Below are positions 30,801-45,445 of a stretch of DNA of 64,000 nt, piece by piece. The position numbers and the translations under genes are program-made. Below the pieces are notes generated by a model, which worked only from the letters and a program-made list of their open reading frames with translations, was not told where the DNA came from and made no database searches. This stretch comes from Nemertoderma westbladi (lineage: Eukaryota > Xenacoelomorpha > Nemertodermatida > Nemertodermatidae), in NCBI GenBank assembly GCA_032718475.1, contig JAUCBJ010001939.1, positions 1 through 64,000 of the forward strand, written 5' to 3'. Each line of letters begins with the position of its first letter. Within the stretch, counting starts at the first letter, position 1.

Positions 30801-33800
30801 CTCAATAAGTTTACCCGTTCTGTGGTTCCTTACCGTCCCGTACTCTCACTAAGTGTAGCCGTTCTACCGTTCCGTACTCTCAATAAGTTTACCCGTTCTG
30901 TGGTTCCTTACCGTTCCGTACTCTCACTAAGTGTAGCCGTTCTACCGTTCCGTACTCTCACTAAGTTTATCCGTTCTGTGGTTCCTTACCGTTCCGTACT
31001 ACCACTAAGTTTATCCGTTCTGTGGTTCCTTCCCGTTCCGTACTACCATTAAGTTTATCCGTTCTGTGGTTCCTTACCGTTCCGTACTACCACTAAGTTT
31101 AATCGTTCTGTGGTTCCTTACCGTTCCGTACTACCACTAAGTTTATCCGTTCTGTGGTTCCTTACCGTTCCGTACTACCACTAAGTTTATCCGTTCTGTG
31201 GTTCCTTACCGTTCCGTAATACCACTAAGTTTATCCGTTCTGTGGTTCCTTACCGTTCCGTACTACCACTAAGTTTAGCCGTTCTGTGGTTCCTTACCGT
31301 TCCCTACTCTCACTAAGTGTAGCCGTTCTACCGTTCCGTACTCCCACTAAGTTTATCCGTTCTGTGGTTCCTTACCGTTACGTACTACCACTAAGTTTAT
31401 CCGTTCTGTGGTTCCTTACCGTTCCGTACTCTCACTAAGTGTAGCCGTTCTACCGTTCCGTACTTTCAATAAGTTTACCCGTTCTGTGGTTCCTTACCGT
31501 TCCGTACTCTCACTAAGTGTAGCCGTTCTACCGTTCCGTACTCTCAATAAGTTTACCCGTTCTATGGGTCCTTACCGTTCCGTACTCTCACTAAGTTTAT
31601 CCGTTCTGTGGTTCCTTACCGTTCCGTACTACCACTAAGTTTATCCGTTCTGTGGTTCCTTACCGTTCCGTGCTACCACTAAGTTTATCCGTTCTGTGGT
31701 TCCTTACCGTTCCCTACTCTCACTAAGTGTAGCCGTTCTACCGTTCCGTACTCCCACTAAGTTTATCCGTTCTGTGGTTCCTTACCGTTACGTACTACCA
31801 CTAAGTTTACCCGTTCTGTGGTTCCTTACCGTTCCGTACTCTCACTAAGTGTAGCCGTTCTACCGTTCCGTACTCTCAATAAGTTTACCCGTTCTGTGGT
31901 TCCTTACCGTTCCGTACTCTCACTAAGTGTAGCCGTTCTACCGTTCCGTACTCTAAATAAGTTTACCCGTTCTGTGGTTCCTTACCGTTCCGTACTCTCA
32001 CTAAGTTTATCCGTTCTGTGGTTCCTTGCCGTTCCGTACTACCACTAAGTTTATCCGTTCTGTGGTTCCTTACCGTTCCGTACTACCACTAAGTTTATCC
32101 GTTCTGTGGTTCCTTACCGTTCCGTACTACCACTAAGTTTAATCGTTCTGTGGTTCCTTACCGTTCCGTACTCTCACTAAGTTTATCCGTTCTGTGGTTC
32201 CTTACCGTTCCGTACTACCACTAAGTTTATCCGTTCTGTGGTTCCTTACCGTTCCGTACTCTCACTAAGTTTATCCGTTCTGTGGTTCCTTACCGTTCCG
32301 TACTACCACTAAGTTTATCCGTTCTGTGGTTCCTTACCGTTCCGTACTACCACTAAGTTTATCCGTTCTGTGGTTCCTTACCGTTCCGTACTACCACTAA
32401 GTTTATCCGTTCTGTGGTTCCTTACCGTTCCGTACTACCACTAAGTTTAATCGTTCTGTGGTTCCTTACCGTTCCGTACTCTCACTAAGTGTAGCCGTTC
32501 TACCGTTCCGTACTACCACTAAGTTTATCGGTTCTGTGGTTCCTTACCGTTCCGTACTACCACTAAGTTTATCCGTACTGTGGTTCCTTACCGTTCCGTA
32601 CTACCACTAAGTTTATCCGTTCTGTGGTTCCTTACCGTTCCGTACTACCACTAAGTTTATCCGTTCTGTGGTTCCTTACCTTTCCGTACTACCACTAAGT
32701 TTAGCCGTTCTGTGGTTCCTTACCGTTCCCTACTCTCAATAAGTTTACCCGTTCTGTGGTTCCTTACCGTTCCGTACTCTCACTACGTGTAGCCGTTCTA
32801 CCGTTCCGTACTCCCACTAAGTTTATCCGTTCTGTGGTTCCTTACCGTTCCGTACTACCACTAAGTTTAGCCGTTCTGTGGTTCCTTACCGTTCCCTACT
32901 CTCAATAAGTTTACCCGTTCTGTGGTTCCTTACCGTTCCGTACTCTCACTAAGTGTAGCCGTTCTACCTTTCCCTACTCCCACTAAGTTTATCCGTTCTG
33001 TGGTTCCTTACCGTTCCGTACTACCACTAAGTTTATCCGTTCTGTGGTTCCTTACCGTTCCGTACTACCACTAAGTTTAGCCGTTCTGTGGTTCCTTACC
33101 GTTCCCTACTCTCAATAAGTTTATCCGTTCTGTGGTTCCTTACCGTTCCGTACTACCACTAAGTTTATCCGTTCTGTGGTTCTTACCGTTCCGTACTACC
33201 ACTAAGTTTAGCCGTTCTGTGGTTCCTTACCGTTCCCTACTCTCAATAAGTTTACCCGTTCTGTGGTTCCTTACAGTTCCGTACTCCCACTAAGTTTATC
33301 CGTTCTGTGGTTCCTTACCGTTCCGTACTACCACTAAGATTAGCCGTTCTGTGGTTCCTTACCGTTCCCTACTCTCAATAAGTTTACCCGTTCTGTGGTT
33401 CCTTACCGTTCCGTACTCTCACTAAGTGTAGCCGTTCTACCTTTCCCTACTCCCACTAAGTTTATCCGTTCTGTGGTTCCTTACCGTTCCGTACTACCAC
33501 TAAGTTTATCCGTTCTGTGGTTCCTTACCGTTCCGTACTACCACTAAGTTTAGCCGTTCTGTGGTTCCTTACCGTTCCCTACTCTCAATAAGTTTATCCG
33601 TTCTGTGGTTCCTTACCGTTCCGTACTACCACTAAGTTTATCCGTTCTGTGGTTCTTACCGTTCCGTACTACCACTAAGTTTAGCCGTTCTGTGGTTCCT
33701 TACCGTTCCCTACTCTCAATAAGTTTACCCGTTCTGTGGTTCCTTACAGTTCCGTACTCCCACTAAGTTTATCCGTTCTGTGGTTCCTTACCGTTCCGTA

Positions 33801-36800
33801 CTACCATTAAGTTTATCCGTTCTGTGGTTCCTTACCGTTCCGTACTCTCAATAAGTTTAGCCGTTCTGTGGTTCCTTACCGTTCCCTACTCTCAATAAGT
33901 TTACCCGTTCTGTGGTTCATTACCTGTTCCGTACTCTCACTAAGTGTAGCCGTTCTACCGTTTCTTACTCCCACTAAGTTTATCCGTTCTGTGGTTCCTT
34001 ACCGTTCCGTACTCCCACTAAGTTTATCCGTTCTGTGATTCCTTACCGTTCCGTACTACCACTAAGTTTATCCGTTCTGTGGTTCCTTACCGTCCCGTAC
34101 TCCCACTAAGTTTATCCGTTCTGTGATTCCTTACCGTTCCGTACTACCACTAAGTTTATCCGTTCTGTGGTTCCTTACCGTCCCGTACTACCACTAAGTA
34201 TATCCGTTCTGTGGTTCCTTACCGTTCCGTACTACCACTAAGTTTAGCCGTTCTGTGGTTCCTTACCGTTCCGTACTCTCACTAAGTGTAGCCGTTCTAC
34301 CGTTCCGTACTACCACTAAGTTTATCCGTTCTGTGGTTCCTTACCGTTCCGTACTCTCACTAAGTTTATCCGTTCTATGGTTCCTTACCGTTCCGTACTA
34401 CCATTAAGTTTATCCGTTTTGTGGTTCCTTACCGTTCCGTACTCTCACTAAGTTTATCCGTTCTGTGGTTCCTTACCGTTCCGTACTACCACTAAGTTTA
34501 TCCGTTCTATGGTTCCTTACCGTTCCGTACTACCACTAAGTTTATCCGTTCTGTGGTTCCTTACCGTTCCGTACTACCACTAAGTTTATCCGTTCTGTGG
34601 TTCCTTACCGTTCCGTACTCTCACTAAGTTTATCCGTTCTGTGGTTCCTTACCGTTCCGTACTCTCACTAAGTTTATCCGTTCTGTGGTTCCTTACCGTT
34701 CCGTACTCTTAATAAGTTTACCCGTTCTGTGGTTCCTTAAGGTTTCGTACCTTCTCTCACATACTTTCTCTCTCTCCTATAGGTGGTTCTTCAGCTGAAC
34801 GATACTCACCCTTCTTTGGCTATACCCGAGTTAATGCGTCTACTGGTGGACGTTGAGGGACTGGAGTGGGACAAGGCGTGGTCTATTACCACCCGTACCT
34901 GCGCCTACACCAACCACACTATTCTACCTGAGGCATTAGAACGATGGCCCACCTCCCTCCTCGAATCACTTCTACCTCGTCATCTTCAAATCATTTATCT
35001 CATCAATCACAACCATCTCAAGGTTTGTGAGTTAATGTACTGCAACTGCACTGTTATAACAAATACATTAGTGTACTGCACTGCTATAACAAATACATTA
35101 GTGTACTGCACTGCTATAACAAATACATTAATGTACTGCACTGTTATAACAAATACATTAGTGTACTGCACTGTTATAACAAATACATTAGTGTACTGCA
35201 CTGTTATAACAAATACATTAGTGTACTGCACTGCTATAACAAATACATTAGTGTACTGCACTGTTATAACAAATACATTAGTGTACTGCACTGTTATAAC
35301 AAATACATTAGTGTACTGCACTGCTATAACAAATACATTAGTGTACTGCACTGTTATAACAAATACATTAGTGTACTGCACTGCTATAACAAATACATTA
35401 GTGTACTGCACTGCTATAACAAATACATTAGTGTACTGCACTGTTATAACAAATACATTAGTGTACTGCACTGTTATAACAAATACATTAGTGTACTGCA
35501 CTGCTATAACAAATACATTAGTGTACTGCACTGTTAGTTATAACAAATACATTAGTGTACTGCACTGTTATAACAAATACATTAGTGTACTGCACTGTTA
35601 TAACAAATACATTAGTGTACTGCACTGCTATAACAAATACATTAGTGTACTGCACTGCTATAACAAATACATTAGTGTACTGCACTGTTATAACAAATAC
35701 ATTAGTGTACTGCACTGCTATAACAAATACATTAGTGTACTGCACTGTTATAACAAATACATTAGTGTACTGCACTGCTATAACAAATACATTAGTGTAC
35801 TGCACTGTTATAACAAATACATTAGTGTACTGCACTGTTATAACAAATACATTAGTGTACTGCACTGCTATAACAAATACATTAGTGTACTGCACTGCTA
35901 TAACAAATACATTAGTGTACTGCACTGTTATAACAAATACATTAGTGTACTGCACTGTTATAACAAATACATTAGTGTACTGCACTGCTATAACAAATAC
36001 ATTAGTGTACTGCACTGCTATAACAAATACATTAGTGTACTGCACTGCTATAACAAATACATTAGTGTACTGCACTGCTATAACAAATACATTAGTGTAC
36101 TGCACTGCTATAACAAATACATTAGTGTACTGCACTGCTATAACAAATACATTAGTGTACTGCACTGTTATAACAAATACATTAGTGTACTGCACTGTTA
36201 TAACAAATACATTAGTGTACTGCACTGTTATAACAAATACATTAGTGTACTGCACTGTTATAACAAATACATTAGTGTACTGTACTGCTATAACAAATAT
36301 ACAGTAAATAATTAATTGTAGGTAACTTTATATCGGTATAATAGTTCAGTCTTGAAGATTACCTAGAGTGGCCCCGATTCCTTAACACGCGACACTTTCA
36401 TTGGCTTTCTCTACGACTAATCGAACTATTTATGTTAACGTTTGTTGTTTTTGTAATACAGAATGTGGACAAAATGTTTCCTAACGACGCCGGCCGTATG
36501 CAGAGAATGTCCTTGGTGGAAGAGCACGGCGAGAAACGGATTAATATGGCTTACCTCAGTATCATTGGTTCGTTCGCCGTTAATGGAGTCGCGGCCATTC
36601 ACTCGGATTTACTCACGAAGACAATGTAAGATAATTTCTCATATTTGAGTCTTATATCTTTTGGATTCTTATATTATCTTCGCTGAACTTTCCGGTATTG
36701 ATAAAACACCCTTACATTATTCAATATACCAACGTGGCCCGAGCGACTACTTTATTTGGTGCGGATTTCGGGATCATGTACCGTCCATATTTTATGAATT

Positions 36801-39500
36801 CTCCGAACAATATTGTATCCTTCAATATAATATTTTATCAGCTTTAAGGATTTCTACGAACTGACACCAGAAAAATTCCAGAACAAGACGAACGGAATTA
36901 CTCCGCGACGTTGGCTGTTGCTATGCAACAGCGGTCTGGCCGACGTGGTGTGCGACAAAATAGGGGAGGATTGGATCACTGATCTATCGCAGCTTAAACA
37001 ACTGAGGAAGTTCGTTAATGACGCAAACTTCATTACGGCTGTTCAGAATATTAAACAGGTAATAATATTACTCGAGAAAAGATATTACGAAAGTATACGG
37101 TAAATATATTTAAATTATGTATGTATTAACATTTATAAATTGGATTAATGAATGAATACAACTATCTATGGTAACTGGTAAGTATACCTATATAAGTATG
37201 ACAAAAATCCCATGACCCCGGTCCTTATTAAGTATTAACACTTTCCGTTTCTCTCCTTAACTACATGGATTTTACATAGCAACAATAAGATGAGATTTTT
37301 CCAAAATTTTGTGAAAACAAACAATACTTTAACAATCCCTATCTTATTAATGTGAAAAATCCTCGCTAACATTAGTGGAAATTATTAATTTTCTTTACAG
37401 TGCAATTGCATAATTTTGTGCTATCAGTATCTTATGTTGGGCAATTGTTGTTGATATATTTGAAAATATTATATGCTACTTCTAGTTACCGAAATATAGC
37501 AATTAATATGCGACCGGTCAGTGTAAATTATATTAATTTCCCATTGAATCACAGCTTATTGTGAAATGAATTAAATTATTCTGGAACATTAATAATTTGA
37601 TCCTTATTCTCCCCTACTCTACCCTATGCTTGGCTTGTAATACGCCAATCCGCATTTCCAGCAAGAAACATAATGTATGTAATGTATATGTAATATAAAT
37701 ATATTTTTTGGAGCGTGGGATTTTTTATATATTATTATCTGTATAGTCCTAATCAACAGAGTTTGCCCTAAGTTTGTTTTAACAACTCCAGTATCCATAA
37801 TCACATAAATAATGTTACCACAGATTATCGCTTCAATGCTATATAGCGGTTCATCCTAAATCCTGTGTAAATTATACATGACAATTACATTATGGCCAGG
37901 GCCAATCAATTATTCAGAAAAAAATAAATAACAGTTACGTTTTTATTGCATTAATTAATTACAGTCATTAACGCCAGAAAGATGCTCTCCGTTTTCATAA
38001 TAATATAACATGCTCTATTTATCATGAAACTTTCATTGCTATGCTAGTTACACCCGTTCAAGGTCGACATTTCTACATGTGACATGGCCATGGCTCAAGT
38101 CGTTACAAGTGATAATATAATGTGATATATTGTGGAGCTCAAGATCGAGCCATTTAGCCGCGTCACAACTACCACTATGGCCGCTATGTGAGCCATTTAG
38201 CCGCGTCACAACTACCACTATGGCCGCTATGTGAGCCATTTAGCCGCGTCACAACTACCACTATGGCCGCTATGTGAGCCATTTAGCCGCGTCACAACTA
38301 CCACTATGGCCGCTATGTGAGCCATTTAGCCGCGTCACAACTACCACTATGGCCGCTATGTGAGCCATTTAGCCGCGTCACAACTACCACTATGGCCGCT
38401 ATGTGAACCATTTAGCCGCGTCACAACTACCACTATGGCCGCTATGTGAGCCATTTAGCCGCGTCACAACTACCACTATGGCCGCTATGTGAGCCATTTA
38501 GCCGCGTCACAACTACCACTATGGCCGCTATGTGAGCCATTTAGCCGCGTCACAACTACCACTATGGCCGCTATGTGAGCCATTTAGCCGCGTCACAACT
38601 ACCACTATGGCCGCTATGTGAGCCATTTAGCCGCGTCACAACTACCACTATGGCCGCTATGTGAGCCATTTAGCCGCGTCACAACTACCACTATGGCCGC
38701 TATGTGAGCCATTTAGCCGCGTCACAACTACCACTATGGCCGCTATGTGAGCCATTTAGCCGCGTCACAACTACCACTATGGCCGCTATGTGAGCCATTT
38801 AGCCGCGTCACAACTACCACTATGGCCGCTATGTGAGCCATTTAGCCGCGTCACAACTAAATTATATATTGGGAATGTTTTAATTTCACATACTGCACAA
38901 TTCTTGTCTTTAAATTTTTCACTCTCAATTATCAAGGTAAAAAGACGATAAAAAGTTTGTCCCTATTTTTTAAAACATGAATTGAGAAAAATTATGTGAA
39001 CAAAAGTACCGATAGCGGCGGCGGCATTGTACCCAGTTTGTACAACAATTGGATATTTTTATCTGCAGGAGAATAAGAACCGAGTGGCGACCATGTTAGA
39101 GAAACAACACGGTATTAAGATCAGCCCAACAAGTCTGTGGGACTGCCAAGTTAAACGGATCCACGAATATAAACGCCAATTACTATTTATTTTATACATC
39201 GTCACCGTTTACAACAGTAAGTTCATTTATTATGTAATTATATTTTCTAACAATACTTTCAGGGAAAAACCTTTGTAAAGTTTATAGGATATTCAGTGCA
39301 CAAAACGTTTATTTAGATAATTCAAATGGGGGTATATTTTATATACCATATATTAAAAATAATTTATTTATTAAATTTTAGGATTAAAAAGGAACCCGAA
39401 GTTGAAATATTCTCCGCGAGTGTGTTTCATTGGCGGCAAGGCTGCTCCTGGTTACCATACAGCTAAGCTAATAATCAAGGTGAGAATTAGGTGGGTTGGG

Positions 39501-39531
<31 letters not shown>

Positions 39532-42500
39532 TCTCCGTCTACATAAATGGTAGATTCCAGGTTGCATTCATAGAATAGCCAGAGAAACAGTTTTTCATCT
39601 TGGCCTTATCTTATTACGTATAAATAAATGCAACTGGTTGTAAAATTCGCGGTTTGTTTGATTTGCTTATGACAGTGAATTGCGTTATATATTTATTTTA
39701 TCCCGTCCAGATATTTTTCACTAATGATAAATAAATTATTGTTTTGGGATGGAGTGACGGTAAATTCAATTATCACCCAATGTATACTTTCAACCCTAAC
39801 TGATACTCGCCTATATTGTAAACTAATTGTGATTCATTTATTCCCTTAACAGCTGTTCAACTCCGTCGGTAAGATTGTCAACAACGACCCGATCATAGGG
39901 GAGAAACTGAAACTAGTTTACCTCGAGAACTACCGGGTCTCGCTGGCTGAGAAGGTGATCCCTGCGATCGATCTATCGGAACAGATCAGTCTGGCGGGAA
40001 CCGAGGCATCCGGCACAGGAAATATGAAGTTCATGGTTGGTGAATTTTTATTTTATACTTTTTCTATCTATTTTCCCCCATTTGAGCCCTTGTGAGGTAA
40101 ATAATAATGATGAGGCTATTTATTGGTAGGCCTTACTGGGGAATTGGGTCTCCGAAGATCGTAGCCGGAAATGGTATCGTTCATTAAGTGCTTCAACTTT
40201 ACTTTCTACAGCCGGGAAAATAATCTGATGGTAGCTGTTCGAATCGTATGAAGCAACTCATATTTATTTTATAATGATTGTCCTATTTTTAACAAATACT
40301 TTACCTATACTAATTCTATCTGGATACTTGCAACGAGATATTTGTTGGGCAGTTGGGAACCGACATCAAACATTCAAATAAAATGAGCGGCATTCAATTA
40401 AATTCTTGGTATTTATTTATTATTATTGATATTGTTTATTACGGAATACAATAATTAACATAAGAATAATACGATGTTATAAAACTGGATTTATTTTGCC
40501 CAAAAGTGTTTAATCGGTGGCAAAACTCATATTTTAAAATCAGTCCCTTAAAAACACTGTATGCTGCAAATCTACTAAATGATGTTATATTTATTACAAC
40601 TGTCGAGTTTTCAAACTGGGTTTAGGTAATCAGGTCTGTAAGACCCTTTGTAAGACCCGCTTGAGGTCGCCGGCCTCAAACTCAACCGTCCGTATCGCTC
40701 GCACTAACGCGACAACAGTTTGTGGACGGGCCGCTTTCAACCAAACCCGTCCGTTCACGCCCACCACGACCTCAAAGGGCGGGGCGTAACGGGCCAACTG
40801 TTTAAGAGTCGAATCTCCAGAGGTCAGCAACCTCCTAGCGTAGTCTACGTTTATGGTAAAGAGAAAGCCATCGTTGGAGAGTTTACCTAGGCCCTGGGCT
40901 TTACCGCGACTGTCTATACAGACCAACTCAGTGTCCATATCGCGGTTCGCTTGTAGTAATCTAGCGAAGACTACGTCTCCTATACTCAGCGACGGTTTAT
41001 TCCGCTTGGTGGCTCCTTCGAACGCCAGTAGCGACAACACGGCGTTGTCCGACCCGCCCCCTATGTCTACCCGGACTGAGTCAGTGGCCCGCGCGACCAC
41101 AACCCCGACCACCGAGTCGCCCACGGTGGGTAGGTAGCGACGCTGCGTACCGCGCACCCAGTACACGGGCGGAGTCCCGCGGCGCACCGACACGACGCCA
41201 GCCTTGGCGGCCAGCACGCGGTCCCCCACGGCGCGCAGTCCCGGCCCGAGTGTCGGACGGGGGGTGTCTGGGATCCCGTGGACCGCGTCGCCAGGTATTA
41301 CTACCGTTCCTACAACCATACCCAGGGAGTCTGCTACTCGGGTAGGTAGGTAGGCCTACCGCTAGTGCAGTAGTGGCGCTCACTGTCGTTTATGTCGATT
41401 TCTTTCGGGTGACGAAAGGATAAAATTGAGAACTCCTTTTTATTCCTGTTGTTCGTCTTCGACTGATACCGGTATAGCTTAATAATTATAGGGCAGTAGG
41501 GCGACGTGATGAAGAGAAATCATCTGTCAGCCTGTTCACTGTTAGTAAACATAGTGGGGAGGCAAAGATTGCGATACGATAATAACAAAATTCACTTTAG
41601 TTTTGTGTAGGCCTAATCATTGATCTACAAACGTATGACAAAACATGTGGCAGCAGCCAGCAGGTACAGGTTTACACGGTCGTTAATTACATTTTAAATT
41701 TCCCTCGCCTCTGTCTCGTATCCTAGACCCTGATTTCAACCTGAGTTTATATTATTTTCAATCTGGGTTGAAAAACTCGATCCATATTTTTAAATATTTT
41801 CACTTTGCCCTTTTCTGGTTTTTATCTGATAATTATCTTTTAAGTAGGAATTGGAATTGGAATTTTTTATTTGACATTAAATCAGTTAAAAACAAGCACT
41901 AAAGATAGCATTAAATATAACATATGAAGTGTAAGGAAAAGGTAAAGGCAACAAACCAATGTACAGTATGGTATTCAACATGTCCTAGAAAAGTATTTTA
42001 ACGGAAAACAGTACAAAACAAACATCGATAAATAAAACGCAATAATTTTTATTGTCCGTTTAAATCATGCCTAAATAAAATGACCTTCAATAAATTTTAA
42101 ACACTATTTACAACATAATTATGGTAAGACATTTCTATTTCAGGATTTAGGACCAACAAACTTAGTGGATACGAGATGAAAGGTGTAAGTGCAGCAACTA
42201 TAAAATTATTGAAATTTTACTAAAAATTATTGTAATTATGATAAGGAATTTAGGACCATACGAAGACAGTGGATACGAGGTGCAAGGTATAAATAAAAGA
42301 AACAACAACAGAATAATTATAAAAACGTTCGACACCAATAAAATCTATATTTTATGAACTGTATTTATTTCTATTGTCTTACTAAAAATATTATTTACTG
42401 TAGTTATTTATAATAAGTTTACCGTTAGAGTTAGAAATTATAAATACACAATGCATATATTATATATACTGAGACTTAATTACAGAGTTAAGCAGTGATT

Positions 42501-45414
42501 TGCCGTCGAGGATAACCCCATGAGAATATGTCTCGTTTTCATGAGGGTCCTCACTATATCAGGAAATATTAAAATCGATAAAGGTTCTATGAAGTTGATA
42601 CATATAGTATTATAGTGTGTTACATTTGTACATTATTGCAAATAAGTTTAAGTCGAATTGCAATAATTTAGGAAGAGCTTGAGTGTGATAAAATAAATAA
42701 TATAAAACACAATTAGGCGAATAAATATAAATATTACTAATAACCATGACTAATATCCGTTAAGTTAAAATATTCTGGGCATAGGAGTTTCACTCATAAC
42801 TTTTAGCAAGGAGTTTTCCTCCCTTCGGTTATCCCCTCCTCGTAAAATAAAATAAGAACATAAATAAAATAAAAACATAAAATAAAATGAAAACGTACTG
42901 TATATACATGAAATAGGTATTATCTTAAAAACAATAATTCAATAAACATCATAACCTTTAGGCATATAGAGTTTTCCTCCTCGATCAGTTTGTTAAGCAA
43001 GTATGATTTAACTTTGTGTTTAAAGGTCTCAATTGTTGGGGCGTTTTTTATGTCCGATGGCAACGCATTCCATAGAACTGGTCCCTGATGAGCGAAAGAT
43101 TCGCAACGAACTGTTGTGCGGTGGAAGGGGACAACAGCCTGAGAAACCCCACTACGTAAACGAGCAGAGCTGTCCGAGAAGGTAACCAAGTCCTGCAGGT
43201 AGGCTGGGGATTGGTGGTTACGAATACGAAACATATGTGTTAGTATTATTTGCTGAACACGTTCCCGTATTGGTAACCAGTTTATCAAAACTAGATCCTC
43301 TATACCGATGTGGCTACGAGGTCGACGAGACAGACAATACCGTATGCATTTCCGCAATAACGCATCTGCCTGCCTTTTTAGTTGCGATGGGGCACTTATG
43401 TACCAGCAAGGGGTGGCAAAGTCAAGGTGAGGTTGAATCAAAGTATTGACAAGAGGCCGCCGGAGCGATTGAGGGATAGATGCTGAGTTCCGATAGAGGA
43501 AGCGGAGTGTTGCATTTCCTTTACGAATAGCCTTACGAGCAGCCATTTCACCTGACAGTGATGGATCAAGAGGACATCCAAGGAAGTTAACAGTTTTTCC
43601 TGCTGGGAGACTTTTACCTTGGTAGATTACATTAAAGTTGTCAACATCTGAAAGTCGCTGATGAGTTCCAAAAAGCATAACCTCGAACTTTTCTGGGTGT
43701 ATGCTTAAACGGTTGTTTATTGCCCATGTTGACACTTTCGATAGCTTATTTGCTAATGACTTAGCTATTTCTGCAGGATTTGTGCCAGAAGTAAGTAGGT
43801 TAGTGTCATCAACATACTTTGGCGATGGGTCTGCTTGTGTATCGACAGCTGTGTTAAAGTCTACCAGAGGATGTGTAAGCAGTTCCATGTTACTTTCTTC
43901 TCTAGGATTGGCTAGCATTACCTTGTTGCTATCTACCACTGGTCCTATTGCTAGGTTGTGCTTGTTGCCCAAGGTCTTCTTGGAATTCGAAGGAGTATGG
44001 GTTGTGGCATCCAGTGTTTGGGTTAGAGAAGTACCTTCGATGGCGAGGTTAAAGTCGTTAATGTAGTCGAGAAACATTAGCACACCAAGAAGGGACCCTT
44101 GTGGAACACCTATATCAGTTGATAATACCTGTGATTTAGAGTTTGCAATTTGGACAAATTGAGAGCGACCAGTCAAATATGAGCGGAACCATAAAACAGT
44201 AGATTGTGAAAAGCCAATACATTTAAGTTTATGAAGCAGAAGGTTATGGTCAACTGTATCAAAAGCACGCTGGAGATCTATGGCTACCATTCCGACGAGT
44301 TTACCAGAATCCATTGCATTCCTTATATAGTTATCTAGAAATAGCAGGGAGGTCTGGACAGAGTGTCCAGGCCTCGAGCCGGATTGGAATTTATCAATAA
44401 TTTTTGAAGAGTGGAAGAATTCCATTACTTGGTCAAAAATTACTTTTTCTAGAACCTTGGAGACAATCTGTAACAATGATATAGGTCTGTAATTTGGGCG
44501 AATTAGGCGGTTTGCTTTTTTGTGAACAGGAGTAATCTTGGCAAGTTTGTATATTGTTGGGAAGGTATTATTGGTTATAGAAAGATTCACGATATGTGTG
44601 ATGTAGGGAGATAGGGCATTACATCCTTCCTGGAAGATGCGAGGGGGGTTGTTGTCGGGACCTGAGCTTTTGCTAGCATCCAGATTGTTTAGAATTTTGG
44701 AAACAGTAGAAGTGTTAGTATTGGAAAGAGCAAATGAATCTGGTCTTTGTTTATATAGTATTGCTGGACTTCCTCTAAATATTGAGTACTGGGTGGTGGA
44801 AGTTTGTCCACAAGCGATTTGGCAATTTGAGTGAAGTACATATTGAATTCATCAGCAATGCATTGGTCATTGTGAATTATTTTGTTATTATCAGTAATGT
44901 ACTGATAATTCGCTTTAAACTAATTACCACAATACATATTGAGATTGACCCAACCTTTTAAACTCAATCGTTTTAAACTATTATCTCTGTTATAACAATG
45001 TCGATTGAAACTAAATTTTGACCCTCATGGAAACGGGGCAAGCACCTCATGAGGCTATCCATACACTGTAACATAATAAATTCGACAATTGTATACGTTA
45101 TTAGACTTAGTTTAGCACCGTAAATTAATTTATCTGTCTTATTATTTAATACTTTTATTAATTTACCGTACTTTTTTGACATAGGCCTACTGTATTTTCT
45201 TATACTGTACTTTGAAATCATATCGATGCTTATGTAATTATCTTCCTGTATGTATATATTTTATTCAAAGTATATCTTTGTAAATAGGTCACACCATAAC
45301 TAATGAGCCACCACCTGATATATCGTAATTGTCTTACTGTATCGTATATTTATTTAAATTGTATGTGTCTTTTATTAATGGTACCGTAAACTTTGTACTT
45401 ATAGTGTTAAAAAA

Positions 45415-45445
<31 letters not shown>

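Larger units (their letters stand above)
41850..44935 (-). mobile_element. 5'-truncated CR1/L2-like LINE (copy 2)
   Basis: On the - strand it runs from about 44935 to a tail of AATTCC-type repeats at about 41856-41872. The RT frame covers 42920-44590 and continues upstream to about 44700 without an ATG ([10 protein letters not shown] precedes the RT). Before that, a frame change leads to an [15 protein letters not shown] segment typical of the region before the RT. The 3' UTR holds the shared hairpin at 42513-42557 and AT-rich simple repeats (42840-42900). Confidence 0.85.

Noticed and set aside
27607-32048. Many ORFs of 60-102 codons reading [18 protein letters not shown]
   Set aside because: They are frames through the 44-base minisatellite of PYG intron 6. 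There is no independent gene evidence, and their ends follow the repeat pattern.
35007-36307. Long ORFs on both strands (174-510 codons) with [10 protein letters not shown]-type repeats
   Set aside because: The 30-base unit is a multiple of three and stop-free. Only 34783-35022 is a real exon, which ends at a normal donor.
38147-38859. Possible CRISPR-like array
   Set aside because: The 43-base units are contiguous and carry no variable spacers. The surrounding DNA is an animal intron. It is a minisatellite.
40853-41137. 94-codon + strand ORF over EXOSC3
   Set aside because: It is an antisense shadow of the EXOSC3 coding sequence.
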